Positions 35,217 to 46,565 of a stretch of 64,000 nucleotides of DNA are shown one piece after another. Source of the stretch: Forficula auricularia (Eukaryota; Arthropoda; Insecta; Dermaptera; Forficulidae); assembly GCA_024734495.1 (NCBI GenBank), contig JALMQS010000099.1, forward strand, positions 103,792,320-103,856,319. The letters are read 5' to 3'. The notes under the pieces are model-generated. The model saw nothing but the letters and a program-made list of their open reading frames with translations, did no database searches and was not told the origin of the DNA. Each line of letters begins with the position of its first letter. The stretch's first letter is position 1. The translations under genes and the position numbers were made by a program.

Positions 35217-36587
35217 CAGGGCTGTCCAACCTGTGGTCCGCGAGCCGCATTCGGCCCAGGACTGCAATGTGTGTGGCCCAACATAAAATCATAAACTTCA
35301 TTAAAACATTGAGATTTATATGTAGAGATATATTTATTCCCTTTTTCGAAATATGAATGTACATTTGTACAATACGTGAAGTTTTTTCAAGAATAAAATT
35401 CACTAAAAGCAAAATTATAAGCTCAACTATATAAGATAAAAAAATAATGAAGTTTCGAATATTTAAAAATTCTTCTTCTCATATTTTCATTCTCTAAAAT
35501 ATTAATTATTTAAGTAATTTATATACTACGACACTAACCAAGTGACAAGGAATTGGAGTTTTCTAGAACAATCACAATTAATTGATCATTTCTCTCCTGG
35601 GCTAAAACTTGTCAGAACTTGTCTTTTAGACCTTTTCACGCTCTTACATGTCAATAGATAATGGATAGTCAATGATTATTTTATCTGTGACCCTTTTAAA
35701 AAATAAACAAGGAATTGGGGTTTTCTAGAACAATCACAATTAATTGATCATTTCTCTCCCAGACAAAAACTTGTCAGGACTTGTCATTTAGAAATTTGCA
35801 CGTTCTTACATGTCAATAGATAATGGATAGTCAAGGAATATTATATCCGTGGCCTTTTTAAAAAATAAATTATCATTCCTCATATCTTTCTTTAATCTCA
35901 TTCGATTTAAACCAGGGCTGTCCAACCCGTGGCCCAATATAAAGTCACGAAATTCCTTAAAACATTGAGATTTATATTTAGATACTGGAAAACACACAAC
36001 AATTTGGCCTGATAATTTTTTTCTCTATGGTAAAATAAGAAATCTGAAAATCTGTGAAGTTTTCGAAAAATAAAAGTTCTAATTTTAAATTTCGAATCTG
36101 GAACTAGATTTCAAAATTTCCCAAAAAATAATCATAATTTTCGTATATTTTCAACTCTATTTTCATTAGAAATAAATTTTCTACTTGCAAACTTTCTGAT
36201 TGAATGTTCGAGAACAACAATTAGATACCGATCTGAAAGAAAAACTGAATATTGTCTCTTTATTAGAATTTTATATTAATTATCTAGCCAGGAAAAAATA
36301 CTAGTATAAACAAATACTAATACATAATATCCCTTTTTGTAAGTATGTAATTATGTATGTATGTATTTACATAAACGAGAAGCTATTTTCAAGTATAAAA
36401 TTTACGAAAAGTAAAATTAGAAGCTCATTATGAGCTAAAAAAATCATAAAGTTCTCATTTCTAAATTATTAACTATCTTTTTTTGAATAACAAATATCAA
36501 TGAAATTATAATACTCTATTTTATCCGCGATCCGAGATATTTTTTTTCAAATGTGCCCCATGTAAGCCAAAAGGTGGGACACCCCTG
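35217..36587 (+). mobile_element. Non-autonomous hAT element, 1,371 bp, 8-bp TSD
   Basis: TSD TATTATAT at 35209-35216 and 36588-36595; ends CAGGGCTGTCCAACC and GGTGGGACACCCCTG. Contains a second internal left end (35914) and a 162-bp tandem duplication (starts 35545 and 35707, ACAAGGAATTGG). No transposase frame survives. It lies in the bHLH intron. Confidence 0.85.
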
Positions 36588-37092
36588 TATTATATAATAA
36601 TTGAGTTCCGCGATGACGCTGGAGTAATCTCTCTGATTAACTGTCCATTGGCGTTAAATAAATACGTGGGAATTCTCGGTAGGTTATAGATGCTATAAAT
36701 ATCCTGTTCTTTTCTATAATTTAATTCTCAGAAGTTAAGAACACATTTATTTTCTTCAAATACTCATATACTTACTGTTTATTTAGCAACGTTTCGCATA
36801 TGAATGAAGATTCCTCAGGCTTTAAAATATCATATATATGTTCATTGAGGTTTCCGCGGATGGGTTCAAGTCATTAGAGATTTTTCTGGTTTCTCCGCGT
36901 GCGTTTGAAAGTTTTTCTCGACATTTCGGCTCTCCTTTTGGAACCATTTTCAAGAGAGGGAGCGGGTGGTTTACGTGGTCGTAGCCTCGTTGTCCAGGGT
37001 TCGTTTTGGAGAATATCTTCCGAGTGAATTTCTTCATTCAAAAGACTGGGTGGATAAGGAGATTTGGGAGGTTTTGGGTGTTTAGTGGTTGA

Positions 37093-37482
37093 GGGTGGAT
37101 TACTTACGCTGTGGTACGATGTCTGGCCGACGATTTGATCAAAAAGGAAATGCGTGTCGAGTTGGATTACTTGTACTCCAGCTCGGCGGGCAATAGAAAG
37201 CCAGACATCGTGGCAAAGGATGTGGCGGGGGTGGTGTGGGTTTTGGACGTCCAGATCGTCTCCGCGCTTGCAGGACTGGGTGTTGCCCACCGAAACAAAA
37301 TTGAAAAATATAGGGGCAACTCCAGTCTGGTGGATAATATTGCGGAGCGATTTGGCGTTGGGGCGGGCTCGGTCAGGGTCGAGGCCATCACACTCTCGTG
37401 GAAGGGAGTGTGGTGGCATAAAGCGGTGGAGTCCCTCACGCCTGGGTATATCCCAAAAAACAATAAACGATTTGACATATAG
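37093..37482 (+). pseudogene. R2-clade restriction-like endonuclease domain fragment
   Basis: The frame GWITYAVVRCLADDL runs to KNNKRFDI and stop. The key motif is RKPDIVAKDVAGVVWVLDVQ: the PD...D catalytic pattern of the R2-type restriction-like endonuclease, followed by AHRNKIEKY, which carries the K-x-x-K-Y signature. The reverse transcriptase and zinc-finger parts are absent. An upstream junction at about 37091 joins it to inverted N-terminal sequence. No in-frame stop occurs within the domain, so decay is limited. Confidence 0.75.
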
Positions 37483-37751
37483 GGCGATGAGGGGATCTCT
37501 CCTTAATTTTTACACTTTCAGCAGAAGAACATATAGAGCGGGTGGCGTATGATTATTTTTTGTGAATAAAAAAAAGAAATGAAATGTGAGCCAGGATTAA
37601 TCCTGGCTCTCTCAGCCACCCGCTCTGAATCTGAATTAATTTGTTCTGAAGCTTAAAGTGTGAAAGATGTGTAAATAAATTTGTCTAATGCTCTTTTGTC
37701 TTTGTAAGAGGCGGCCCGCTCCTCGGAGGCCCAATAAACAAAATAAAAAAT

Positions 37752-38015
37752 ATGGCGACTGACGTCTCGGCTGTCACTGTTTCGAGAACATTGGACACTG
37801 TCGATACGTTCACTGTCACTGTTCACAAGCAAAATTTTGCCTAAACCACAAAACACCCAAAACCTTCTAAATCTCCCAATCCACCCAGTCTTCCGAATGA
37901 AGAAATTCACTCGGAAGATACTCCCCAAAACGAACCCTGGACAACAAGGCTAAGACCACCTAGACCACTCGCTCCCTCTCTTGAAAATGGGTCCAAAAGG
38001 AGAGCCGAAACGTAA
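37752..38015 (+). pseudogene. N-terminal ORF fragment of the R2-like element
   Basis: Starts MATDVSAVTVSRTLDTVD, has one in-frame TAA (at residue 31), then TTKHPKPSKSPNPPSLPNEE and EPWTTRLRPP up to TAA at 38013-38015. The inverted copy at 36874-37090 encodes the same segment. It is linked to the R2-like element by position and this inverted copy only. Confidence 0.55.
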
Positions 38016-38778
38016 AGAAAAACTCTCAAACCCACGCGGCGAAACCCGAAAAATCTCTAATGACATATATAATAGAATAGATTGAAGGAAATATGTACTT
38101 TTGGTTGACAATTCCAAACTTTTTATGTCTAATTAATTTTTAATGTGATTCTAGTCCTGCTTTGAAGTTTAAAAGTTCTATTAGCGAAAATATCGATAGA
38201 GTAGTGACATCCATCGGCATTATTTAAAATTAATAATTACATATAATGGAATAGCGAATTCACCCCTCTTGACATCTGGTAGCAGAAAGAAACTATATCC
38301 ATTCTCCCATAAGAACAATTAGCAGCTAACCTTCATGATTTTCTCCAATAGACCAAAACTATTCACTAACTCTTTTATTTATTGATATTCCTTATTTCCA
38401 AACTTTTTTTTTCAGGATTATATACTTAAAAAATTAATTTATTTATTTGTGAAAATTATAATTAAATTTGATTGGATCATCGTTTTGTTTGTGAACGTAG
38501 GATTGTGATTCGCCCCCGAAATAGGGCCTCCGATTGGAGGGTCTTCTCTTTCGCCCCTCTGTGGGAAATGGCTGACGAGGTACACCTGCGCCCAAACAGT
38601 ATGGCTACCGTCCCAAGAGATAAACAGACACGCCAATATAAACATTCAAAGCTTACTTTGATTTCATTCCAATGGATTACTTTTAGAAAACTATTTTTTT
38701 TATTTAGGTATAAATAAATTAGTTTTATAATCACAAATAAAAACTTTGGACTGAACAGGCTATAAAAAATTACATTTT

Positions 38779-39380
38779 TACTTTATCCAAAAGCATAATC
38801 GGTCTCGCTGTAAGCGTGACTTCAAAGGGTCCTCAGGTAAAGACTACGGAACCCATGGTCTCAATTAACCCACCAATTGTAGTATTCATTTAGGTTTATT
38901 TAAAAATTACATGGGGTCTCGTCCAGAGGCCAAAAAAGTGCAATTTTTTCAGGAAGTGCTTTCCAATGAATGGATGTGTTATCGTTTTTTTTTTCACACC
39001 GTTCAACCGATTAAAATGAAATTGAAAACCTATCATTACTTTAACAAAATGAAGCGCTGATTAGTTTTTGGTACATATAATTTCACAAACATTAGTACTT
39101 ATTCTTGTACTTTTTTAGTTTTTTATAAATATCTTGAAAATGACTTAACCAATTTTGATGAAATTTAATATTATAATTAAGGACCTTAAGGACTACAAAA
39201 AAGGTTATATAAAGTTTTTAGTAAAATTATATTTTAAAGTACTTTACTCTAGAGTAAGATAGTACTTTTTTTTAATTCTTTATTATTCTATTTTAAACAT
39301 TGACTGCAAATAGCCATGTGATATCTGATTAATAATAAAGGAATAAACATATTAATATTTCAAATTACTTTGGATAAAGT
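38779..39380 (+). repeat. ACTTTATCCAA-ended repeat, copy 1
   Basis: Starts ACTTTATCCAAAAGCATAAT and ends TTGGATAAAGT. Interior shared with 52237-52791: AAAGACTACGGAACCCATGG, GGGTCTCGTCCAGAGGCC. About 110 bp extra before the right end. Confidence 0.7.
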
Positions 39381-39639
39381 TTAGCAAGAACCCGTTGCAG
39401 TTTATTTTCATTAAATCAAATTTCATCAAATTTCGATTATTTATCTAAGTGGAGAATATCATAAACAGGATTTATGAGTAGGATCAGATTCATATAAATA
39501 TGTGTAGATAGAGAATTTAATTTTTTTTTTTTACTTTAATGATGCAAGAAAGTGTTACATCAAGAAGTCACAACCCCTATAAGCCAAGATTAATTCATGT
39601 ATTGTGAAAAAAGGGGTAGAATATCAAGGGTTTGGTATG

Positions 39640-39830
39640 AATTTGAAGATCTAATTGAAAAGTTTTTATTTTGCCGAGATTACCAGAGTTGTTGATTCAT
39701 AAAGAAAAACAAAGAGGTTGTCCTCTGCTTGATGCAAATAAACATACACATATATATTATTTATTTTTTTGAGACTATAGTTTCGAAGGCTTGGCCCTTA
39801 TTATCAGTCTTTTTAATTATAAATGTTATT
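39640..39830. repeat. Decayed family D unit
   Basis: Leader-like GCCGAGATTACCAGAG, then a minus-strand motif with CTGATAA in place of CTGATGA. It shares a CAAAGAGGTTGTCCTCTGCT segment with the palindrome at 56310-56490. Confidence 0.5.
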
Positions 39831-40932
39831 TTTCATGGGGTCAGTATCGTGGATATTGAAAATTTTTCTTCTTTCTCGGCCTATTTTTAGTGTAGGGGAT
39901 ATAAGATCTATTGCTTGGAAACGATCGGGCAAGTATGTGTGTATCCATATAGAGATTTCGTAGCGTGAGTGGTACATTCACGTTAAAAAAACATAACCTA
40001 AAATTTTAATTCCGTTCATATTTATAGAGTGGTTACGAGGCTAAAACTTTTTGTGTGGATTGTCGCGAAAGAACCTCCTTAACTGAATCTGCCCTTAAAC
40101 AAGAATTAGAGTATATTTCACTTGTACTTGTTACACCTGATGTTAATAATATCTCTGAAGAATCTAAAAGCATTAAATACTTAATTTAACTAAATTATGT
40201 TTTATTTACCTCTGTACCACAGTACCAAAGCCAAGCCTCATCTATTATCTTGAATTAACATTTAGATAATGCTTAAACATCAGTACAACTTTTAGGTGGT
40301 TAACTTTTAACGGATAACTTTAACTTGCGTTAAATTTGTAAAAAGTCAACGCTTTAACGATTATCGAAGTTAACTTTTTGAGCAGCGGATTAACGAAGTT
40401 AACTTTCGAATTAACTGTGCCCAGCTCTGTAAATAAAAATTACTAAAATGAAACATTCCTACGATTTTTCGTGAGAAGAAAGAAACAGATTCAAGGGAAA
40501 AGGGAGTGTTTCTGATTGCGTGTCTCTTTCTAAGTGAGAAATAAATAATATATTATATCTCGGCCTAATAAAATGAACCTCTTCTTTTCCTTTGGATGTT
40601 TCATTTTTTCCCAGGACGTCGGCTGCTTAGGCCTTAGAGCTATTAAGCGCCGGCTGTTTGTTGATTTAAACAGAAGCAACATGACACCCGCCCCTGCACC
40701 CTCAAAGCAGCAACCACTCTGCTTTGATCAACCTCTTTAATCCGAAGATATCATTGATCTAATCCTTCCTTAAAAAAAACATCAAAACTCAATGAATATT
40801 AAGTGATAAGATATATATTTGTCAAAAAACATTTTCAAAATTTGATATTCTCTCTGCAAATTTTAGAGATTTTGTAATTATTACTTTCATTTACATAGCG
40901 TAGTCATTGAAAGTTAAAGTATTATATTCATT

Positions 40933-41717
40933 AAGATTTTGAGCACTTAGATGGCGATCATCTTGCTAATATGCCAGTGTGTCCAGAAATTTATACTTTA
41001 ATGATGGAATTTTTTTTGAGGTCTTTTGGACATGGTTGTTTTATCTGGTGGATGGTAATATAGGATTTTAGCATGAAATTTTTTCAAACTTTAATGTATA
41101 ATGATGTATTTGTTGTACAACCGTACAAGTTGTTTCTGGCTCATATGATAGGCCTTCCTCAGCAACCTGCGTACAAGAACTGAGTTAATTTTACACCTTG
41201 AGACAATTTATAGTGATTTTGTATTTTGTTGGTATAATAAAATTTCAACATTTTTGTTACATTTTTCAAAGCAAATATCTTCCCTCATACAAACACTATT
41301 GTACATTTCTCGAGTTATTAAAAGAATGAATATATAGAGAGGAGAAGGCTCCCATCTTACCTTATCTCCTCCCTATTATATATATTCATTCTTTTAATAA
41401 CCGAGAAATGTGCAATAATTGTTTGTATGAGGGAAGATATTTGCTTTGAAAAATGTAACACAAAAATGTTGAAATTTTATTATACCAACAAAATCACAAA
41501 ATCACTATAAATTGTCTCAAGGTGTAAAATTAACTCAGTTCTTGTACGCAGGTTGCTGAGGAAGGCCTATCATATGAGCCAGAAACAACTGTACGGTTGT
41601 ACAACAAATACATCATTATACATTAAAGTTTGAAAAAAATTTCATGCTAAAATCCTATATTACCATCCACCAGGTAAAAAACCATGTCCAAAAGACCTCA
41701 AAAAAAATTCCATCATT
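40933..41717 (+). mobile_element. Palindromic hammerhead-like unit, family F, 785 bp with 17-bp TSD
   Basis: TSD AAAGTATTATATTCATT at 40916-40932 and 41718-41734. A 62-bp leader is followed by arms 40995-41348 and 41361-41717 around a spacer of about 12 bp. Each arm holds a motif (41115-41172 minus; 41545-41602 plus) with CTGAGGA, helix II GGC/GCC, GAAAC and a self-complementary ACAA/TTGT helix III. It lies inside the bHLH intron. The arms are highly similar, which implies a recent insertion or arm conversion. Confidence 0.8.
41115..41172 (-). ncRNA. Hammerhead-like ribozyme motif, family F
   Basis: Minus strand: CTGAGGA, A, GGC with distal GCC, then A and GAAACAACTTGTA. ACAA pairs with TTGT to give a true short helix III. 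Helix I is weak (wobble pairs). Activity is less certain than for family A. Confidence 0.4.
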
Positions 41718-42104
41718 AAAGTATTATATTCATTTCGGAAAGCTACTAAAGAAAATCACGAAAGATTGTTAAGTAGTACTGAATCCAAAGTGTTATAGAT
41801 CATTTTTTATTATATGTCCAAAAGGGCCGCATTCTGGGCCGAATTTAAGAGAATGCCGCCTATAGGCTAAAGTCCATTTGCTGCCCCCTATATAGTTCAT
41901 ATTTGCTTAATACTTTTGTTTTGTACAACAAAATGATAGAGTTCATTGGTGTTTTCATCTTTTTTAAACATAAACGTTCATTTAGTTTAGATAAAACTAC
42001 AATTTTAATGGTTTTATATAATAAATTATCAAATTAAATTAGTTATCTATTTGTTTTTTAGATTGCACTACAAGAAAGTCATAATACAAGATTACGTGCT
42101 GTGA

Positions 42105-42500
42105 ATTTGCACGTTTCTTCAATACTTTCTTGTCCCACGACATATTTTTTAGATCATTTGGGAGTTTATTAAAATCTTTAATTTCCACAAAATAGGCATT
42201 TTTGGGGTAATTGTCTTATTAATCTTTGGCAGGACAATTGATCTATGTCTAGTTCTGCCATTATACATCATCTTACACACATCATAATAACAAACAACAG
42301 AGTTCACAATAAAAGAATTATCAATACTCAAGTCAGATTTGCTTTAATTTTTTTAATAAGTCTAGCCAGTATAGTAATAAGTGGTTTCTTTGCATTATCA
42401 TATGCACCCCTCCCCCACGCAATTATACCATAGTTAATTAGATTCTGATAACTCATATACCTTCATAGCCCTTGGATCTAATAACATTGCACACAACTTA
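42105..42500 (-). pseudogene. LINE remnant in the bHLH intron
   Basis: Reverse-strand sequence matching the 47.8-48.4-kb LINE fragment over ~390 bp (shared GATCATTTGGGAGTTTATTAAA and GACAATTGATCTATGTCTAG). Frames are broken. Confidence 0.7.
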
Positions 42501-42710
42501 TATAATACAATATTTATATATCTGGTTTTTTTCATAATTTTTTTAACAAGGCTAAAGTCACATAGGGGTGACAAAACTGAAGGTTAAGAAACACTGTTAT
42601 AATTTATTTTTGACCTAAAACCTGAAACGTTCTCAACATATTCGGTCAACCCACACAATTTTAAACAAAAATAAAGTTCTTACCTAATATTGTCTATTTT
42701 CCTTTTGCAG

Positions 42711-43010
42711 TCGTGGCCGTTTACTTTTCACGCCGGTCTCGGGCGACCAGGGGACTGGCCTAACTCCAACTCCGAAGGTGGTCCAATTTTGGACTCGAGT
42801 GGCCGTAACAGCGCCGGAGGTTCCTCCTGCAGCGGCTCTGGTCGCGAAGAAGACGACGAAGATGATGACGAAGAAGTGGCGAACCCAAATGCAGGTTTCA
42901 ACGCCTCCCCTGCTGTCTATTACCCCCATCACCATCTCCATCATCACCATCATCACCAAGAGCACCAGCAGCATCAACATCAGCATGACTCACTGATGCA
43001 TCTTGGATGA
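42711..43010 (+). CDS. HLH54F: bHLH transcription factor, exon B (C-terminal tail)
   Basis: Last coding exon. It follows a good acceptor (cttttgcag, ending 42710) and starts SWPFTFHAG. Joined to exon A it gives VQPLSL-SWPF, matching the VNL-TWPF junction of TCF21 and musculin in both sequence and intron position (from memory). It adds 99 residues and ends at TGA 43008-43010, for a total of about 203 residues from the ATG at 33932. The tail is longer than in vertebrate family members and low in complexity: a Gly/Ser stretch, an acidic block (REEDDEDDDEE) and a His-rich run ending QHQHQHDSLMHLG. The distal tail has no recognised domain. No canonical AATAAA is seen within the next ~300 bases, so the 3' end is unresolved. 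Confidence 0.88.
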   Translation, partial: SWPFTFHAGLGRPGDWPNSNSEGGPILDSSGRNSAGGSSCSGSGREEDDEDDDEEVANPNAGFNASPAVYYPHHHLHHHHHHQEHQQHQHQHDSLMHLG

Positions 43011-43382
43011 GGATGTGTTTAAATGGAAATGACTTTATAATAGAAATCTCCGTGTGGTTGACTCAATCAGCTCAGGCTATTGTGTTGGATTGGACTTGAG
43101 AGATCGAGAAGGAGAAAACCATCCGAGCTTGTGGAGAAGCGAGAATCTAATGCGTCACAAAAAGATAACCAAAGTTATTCTAGTGTCCTTCAGTAACGAA
43201 CGAAATAACTATACGAAAATGAACCAAAGAATATATTCAAATCATCAGTCACTTTTGCATATAAAGATAATTTTAATTTATTCCAAATATTATTTAAATT
43301 ATTTATTTAATTCTCCTCCATACTTTTTTGTGAGTATATTATACTGTTTTTGGAGATTTCGACAATAACAATGCACTAATTA

Positions 43383-44454
43383 CACTGCTCGACAAAAATT
43401 AAACATAAATTTCTCCTCGTAAACCTAACAATGGATTCCAATAGAGTTTTCTACGCTGATTCTCATGCAATTTCCTTATTTTTTACAACAGATCAGAGTT
43501 TTGAGATATCAGCCGTCAAAATGACGAAAAAGGCCATTTTGAGCTGTTTTCGACCATTAAACCTATTAAACAGCAATATTTGGAATCAAAATATTTTGTT
43601 CACGTGCAAGGGCGGATCCAGGAATTTTTTATGGGGGGGGGGGGGGGAGAATGTATATAAGGTGGCCTATGTATATAAGATCTACTTTTTATCTCGAAAG
43701 TGTGTCGCGATCGAATTGTCCAAGCGCGGGGGGGGGGGGTCAGAGACGCCGCCCCCCCCCCCCACACACATAGAACTTTATTTTCAATTTTAAAATTTTT
43801 AAAAAAAAAAATGTTTTTTTTTTTACAAATTTCATATCTCATATTTTAAGTTCATTAAAATAAAATAAAAAAAAATAAAATTGTTACAAATTCCCTGTCG
43901 ATTTGGCCGCCGTTTGTTGGCCTCTGCGTGTGACGCACGTGTTGCACTCCCGCCAGGCACGGGCCTGTATGGGGTGGAATCGCCCCCTCCACCCCCCCCC
44001 CCTTGATCCGCCCTTTGTTCACGTGGTAGAAAACATCTTTCTCTTGGATTTTCAAATTACCACTTGTTTTTAGCTCAATTAGAACTCGATCTATAACTAA
44101 AGAACTAAGACTTTATGTTTTTATCTTGTATAATAATTATATGTTTATTATCCTTTATAATCATGTGGTTTTAGTTTTTAGTTATAACTCGAGTTCTATT
44201 GAGCTAAAAACAAGTGGTAATTTGAAAATCAAAGGGAAGCTGTTTTCTATTACGTCAACAAAATATTTTGATTTCAAATATTGGTGTTTAATATTTAATG
44301 GGGCTCGAAAATAGGTCAAAATGGCCTTTTTCGTGATTTTGACCGATAATATCTCAAAACTTTGACGTGTTGTAAAAAACTAGGAAATTACATGAGGATC
44401 AGCGTATAAAACTCTACTCTAAAGTTTATGGGGAAAATTTTTTGTCGAACAGTG
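43383..44454. mobile_element. CACTG-ended palindromic element, TTA TSD, with nested hAT
   Basis: Ends CACTGCTCGACAAAAATT and TTTTTTGTCGAACAGTG; TTA at 43380-43382 and 44455-44457. The arms are inverted copies with AAAATGACGAAAAAGGCC. Superfamily unresolved: CACTG ends with a 3-bp TSD would fit CMC-type. A hAT-like element lies in it at 43607-44017. Confidence 0.8.
43607..44017. mobile_element. hAT-like element with 8-bp TSD, nested
   Basis: TSD TTCACGTG at 43599-43606 and 44018-44025; ends CAAGGGCGGATCC and GATCCGCCCTTTG. 411 bp with long G and C runs; non-coding. Confidence 0.8.
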
Positions 44455-44635
44455 TTATTACTAATAAGCTAACGTTTCGTATATATATTGTAGAAACCCA
44501 TGTATATACTATATATAGTTGGCATCTTCTTGGTGTAACTCATTCTCACATCAATATATTAATGAGAGGTGTTACACCTAGAAGGTGCCAACTCCTATAG
44601 CCTGGCCCCTGCATCGTGAAATATAAATATTTAAT

Positions 44636-44903
44636 CTTTTAATCAGAATCGTAGGAATTGGACAAGAATTCAAATCAAAAGCACAGTTTTTGAATTAAAT
44701 CGGCCAAACGTTTGGTCATTGATTCTTGACTTGATTTTTAATTGAGCTCCTGACAAATAAGTTTATCAAATGAACCAATGAGGAAGTCAAGAATCAGTGA
44801 CGAAACGTTTGGACCATTTAATTAAAATACTTTGCGTTTGATTTAAATTCTGGTCCAACTCCCTACGATTCTGATTAAAAGATTTGATTATGGATGCGAA
44901 CAA
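44636..44903 (-). mobile_element. Palindromic hammerhead-like unit, family G, 19-bp TSD
   Basis: TSD TGAAATATAAATATTTAAT at 44617-44635 and 44904-44922. A palindrome bounded by AATCGTAGG and CCTACGATT is followed by a ~22-bp leader on the right, the same one-sided architecture in reverse orientation. The cores are decayed (TGAGGA without the leading CU; GAAACGTTT retained). Confidence 0.75.
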
Positions 44904-45336
44904 TGAAATATAAATATTTAATTTCATCTTTTGAGTGGTTTACAATTTTTCATTTAATTTAGAATCCAATTTTTTTATTATCCTCCAATGTCTACTTAAT
45001 AAAGTTCCAAAAATTAAAATTTATTAATTATTATATAACTTTTCGAGTATATATTCTCAAGAAATGGCTCTCATTTTTTCTTTGCTAAAAACATAACACA
45101 GATTATTATTTTTTTTTAATTTTGTTTGTCAAAAAGGACGTTTCGACCACTTTTTATATTATTGTCATCAGCAGCCTAAAATTTTTATTTTAATATATAA
45201 CTTACAAAAAAACAAAATTAAAAAATGTTAAATTTTCAATATTAACGAACTAATTGAAATAGTTTTTGGAGACTGATTGATAAGTGGATTGAGTGGATTT
45301 TGATGAGGCAGTCCAAGGTTCAAAAAAGATAGATAA

Positions 45337-45979
45337 CACTGTTCGACAAAAAATTTCTCCCTGTAAATCTAACAATGGATTCCAGTAGAGTTTTATATGC
45401 TGATTATCATGCAATTTCCCGATTTTTTACAACACGTCAGAGTTTTGAGATATTATCGGTCAAAATGACAAAAAAGGCCATTTTGAACTATTTTCGAGTC
45501 CCATTAAATATTAAACAGCAATATTTGAAATCAAAATATTTTGTTGCCGTAATAGAAAACAGATTCCTCTTTGATTTTCAAATTACTATTTGTTTTTAGC
45601 TCAATTATAACTCGAGTTATATCTAAAAAACTAAAACTACGTGATTTTAAAGATAATAAACATTGATAAAAACATAAGATCTTAGTTTTCTCGAGTTCTA
45701 ATTGGGCTAAAAACAAGTGGTAATTTGGAAACCAAAGAGGAAGCTGTTTCCTATTACGTCAATAAAATATTTTGATTTCAATTATTGCTGTTTAATAATT
45801 AATGGGACTCGAAAATAGTTCAAAATGGCCTTTTTCGTCATTTTGACCGATAATATCTCAAAACTCTGACGTGTTGTAAAAAATCGGGAAATTGCATGAT
45901 AATCAGCGTATAAAACTCTACTGAAATCCATTGTTAGGTTTTAGGGGAGAAATTTTTATTTAATTTTTGTCGGGCAGTG
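45337..45979. mobile_element. CACTG-ended palindromic element, TAA TSD
   Basis: Ends CACTGTTCGACAAAAAAT and ATTTTTGTCGGGCAGTG; TAA at 45334-45336 and 45980-45982. It lacks the hAT insertion of the 43.4-kb copy, so it shows the empty site. 643 bp. Confidence 0.82.
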
Positions 45980-46002
45980 TAATTATAACTTTCTTTTTAT
46001 TT

Positions 46003-46050
46003 AAAACCGACGTTTCGGAGATTTGTTTATTCTCTCCTTCTTCAGGGTTT
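46003..46050 (-). ncRNA. Hammerhead-like ribozyme motif, family A
   Basis: Minus strand: CTGAAGA, helix II GGAGA/TCTCC, GAAAC, GTC. Helix I is AAACC/GGTTT. All core bases are present. Confidence 0.58.
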
Positions 46051-46167
46051 GAAAGGTCAGTGAAGGAAATTCACTGACTTTTCAAAACCCAGAAGAAGGG
46101 GGGGAATAAACCTCCGAAAAGTCGGTTTTAAATAAAAAAAGAAGGATAGTTATAATTATCTCTTTTC

Positions 46168-46433
46168 AACCGACTTCAAAAAAGAAGGAGGTTCTCAATT
46201 CGACTGAATTTTTTTTGTGTCTATGTTACTCGATTTCTTCGCCAATTGTAAACCGATTTTGATGATTTTTTTTGCATTGTGTTCAGTATAGTTTCCGATT
46301 GGTAAAAAACTAAATTTCATTGATATTGGACCTTTTTTGTTATGTATGTTCACCCAAAACTTCTTTGTTTATGAAACTGTTTATTTATTTGTTTATGTTT
46401 ATTTGTTTTGTTTATATAATTTTGAAGTCGGTT
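46168..46433. mobile_element. AACCGACTTC-ended MITE
   Basis: Terminal inverted repeats AACCGACTTCAAAA and TTTTGAAGTCGGTT, 266 bp, with GGAGGTTCTCAATTCGACTG inside. Recalled as a widespread arthropod repeat; superfamily not assigned. No TSD identified. Confidence 0.7.
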
Positions 46434-46565
46434 TTATTTTTTTTTCATAAAAATTATGAATTATTTGAACCTTGGACTGCCTCATCAAAATCCACTCAAT
46501 TAACAAAGTAATTTTATAACTTATAATTTTGTATTTTTGTAATTTAAATTTTAAAATAAATTTTT

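Larger units (their letters stand above)
36870..38065 (+). mobile_element. R2-like non-LTR retrotransposon fragments, rearranged
   Basis: Three pieces: an N-terminal coding piece in reverse (36870-37095), the C-terminal endonuclease piece plus 3' UTR forward (37091-37680), and an N-terminal piece forward (37740-38065). The two N-terminal pieces are inverted copies of ~200 bp. In the 3' region, 37512-37546 and 37613-37660 form an imperfect stem. It is intronic rather than in 28S rDNA, the usual R2 target. Confidence 0.7.
34244..42710 (+). other. GC-AG intron of the bHLH gene (8,467 bp)
   Basis: The intron is phase 0 and begins GCAAGT, the usual consensus of the rare GC-AG class, and ends TTTTGCAG. 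The nearest GT (34248) would put exon B out of frame. The intron is filled with mobile elements: a hAT copy (35217-36587), an R2-like fragment (36870-38065), an ACTTTATCCAA-ended repeat (38779-39380), a minus-strand repeat also found at 54.5 kb (39890-40085), a palindromic hammerhead-like unit (40933-41717) and a minus-strand LINE remnant (42105-42500). Confidence 0.8.
45256..46498 (+). mobile_element. Family A unit enlarged by nested insertions, 15-bp imperfect TSD
   Basis: Flanks ATTAACGAACTAATT (45241-45255) and ATTAACAAAGTAATT (46499-46513) match at 13 of 15 bases. The arms carry the TGAGGCAGTCC motif and its complement. A CACTG-ended palindrome (45337-45979) and an AACCGACTTC-ended element (46168-46433) are nested inside. 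The minus-strand motif at 46003-46050 is intact; its plus partner at 46080-46127 is mutated (CAGA, GAAAA). Confidence 0.75.

Noticed and set aside
36874..37419. 181-residue minus-strand frame
   Set aside because: Its first half is antisense to the R2-like endonuclease fragment; only its second half is real, as the inverted N-terminal remnant.
43054..43368. 104-residue frame after the bHLH stop
   Set aside because: Likely 3' UTR; no motif, and it ends near a CACTG-ended repeat.
46320..46511. 63-residue hydrophobic frame
   Set aside because: It lies across the right end of the AACCGACTTC MITE; T-rich DNA reads as Phe/Leu/Ile.
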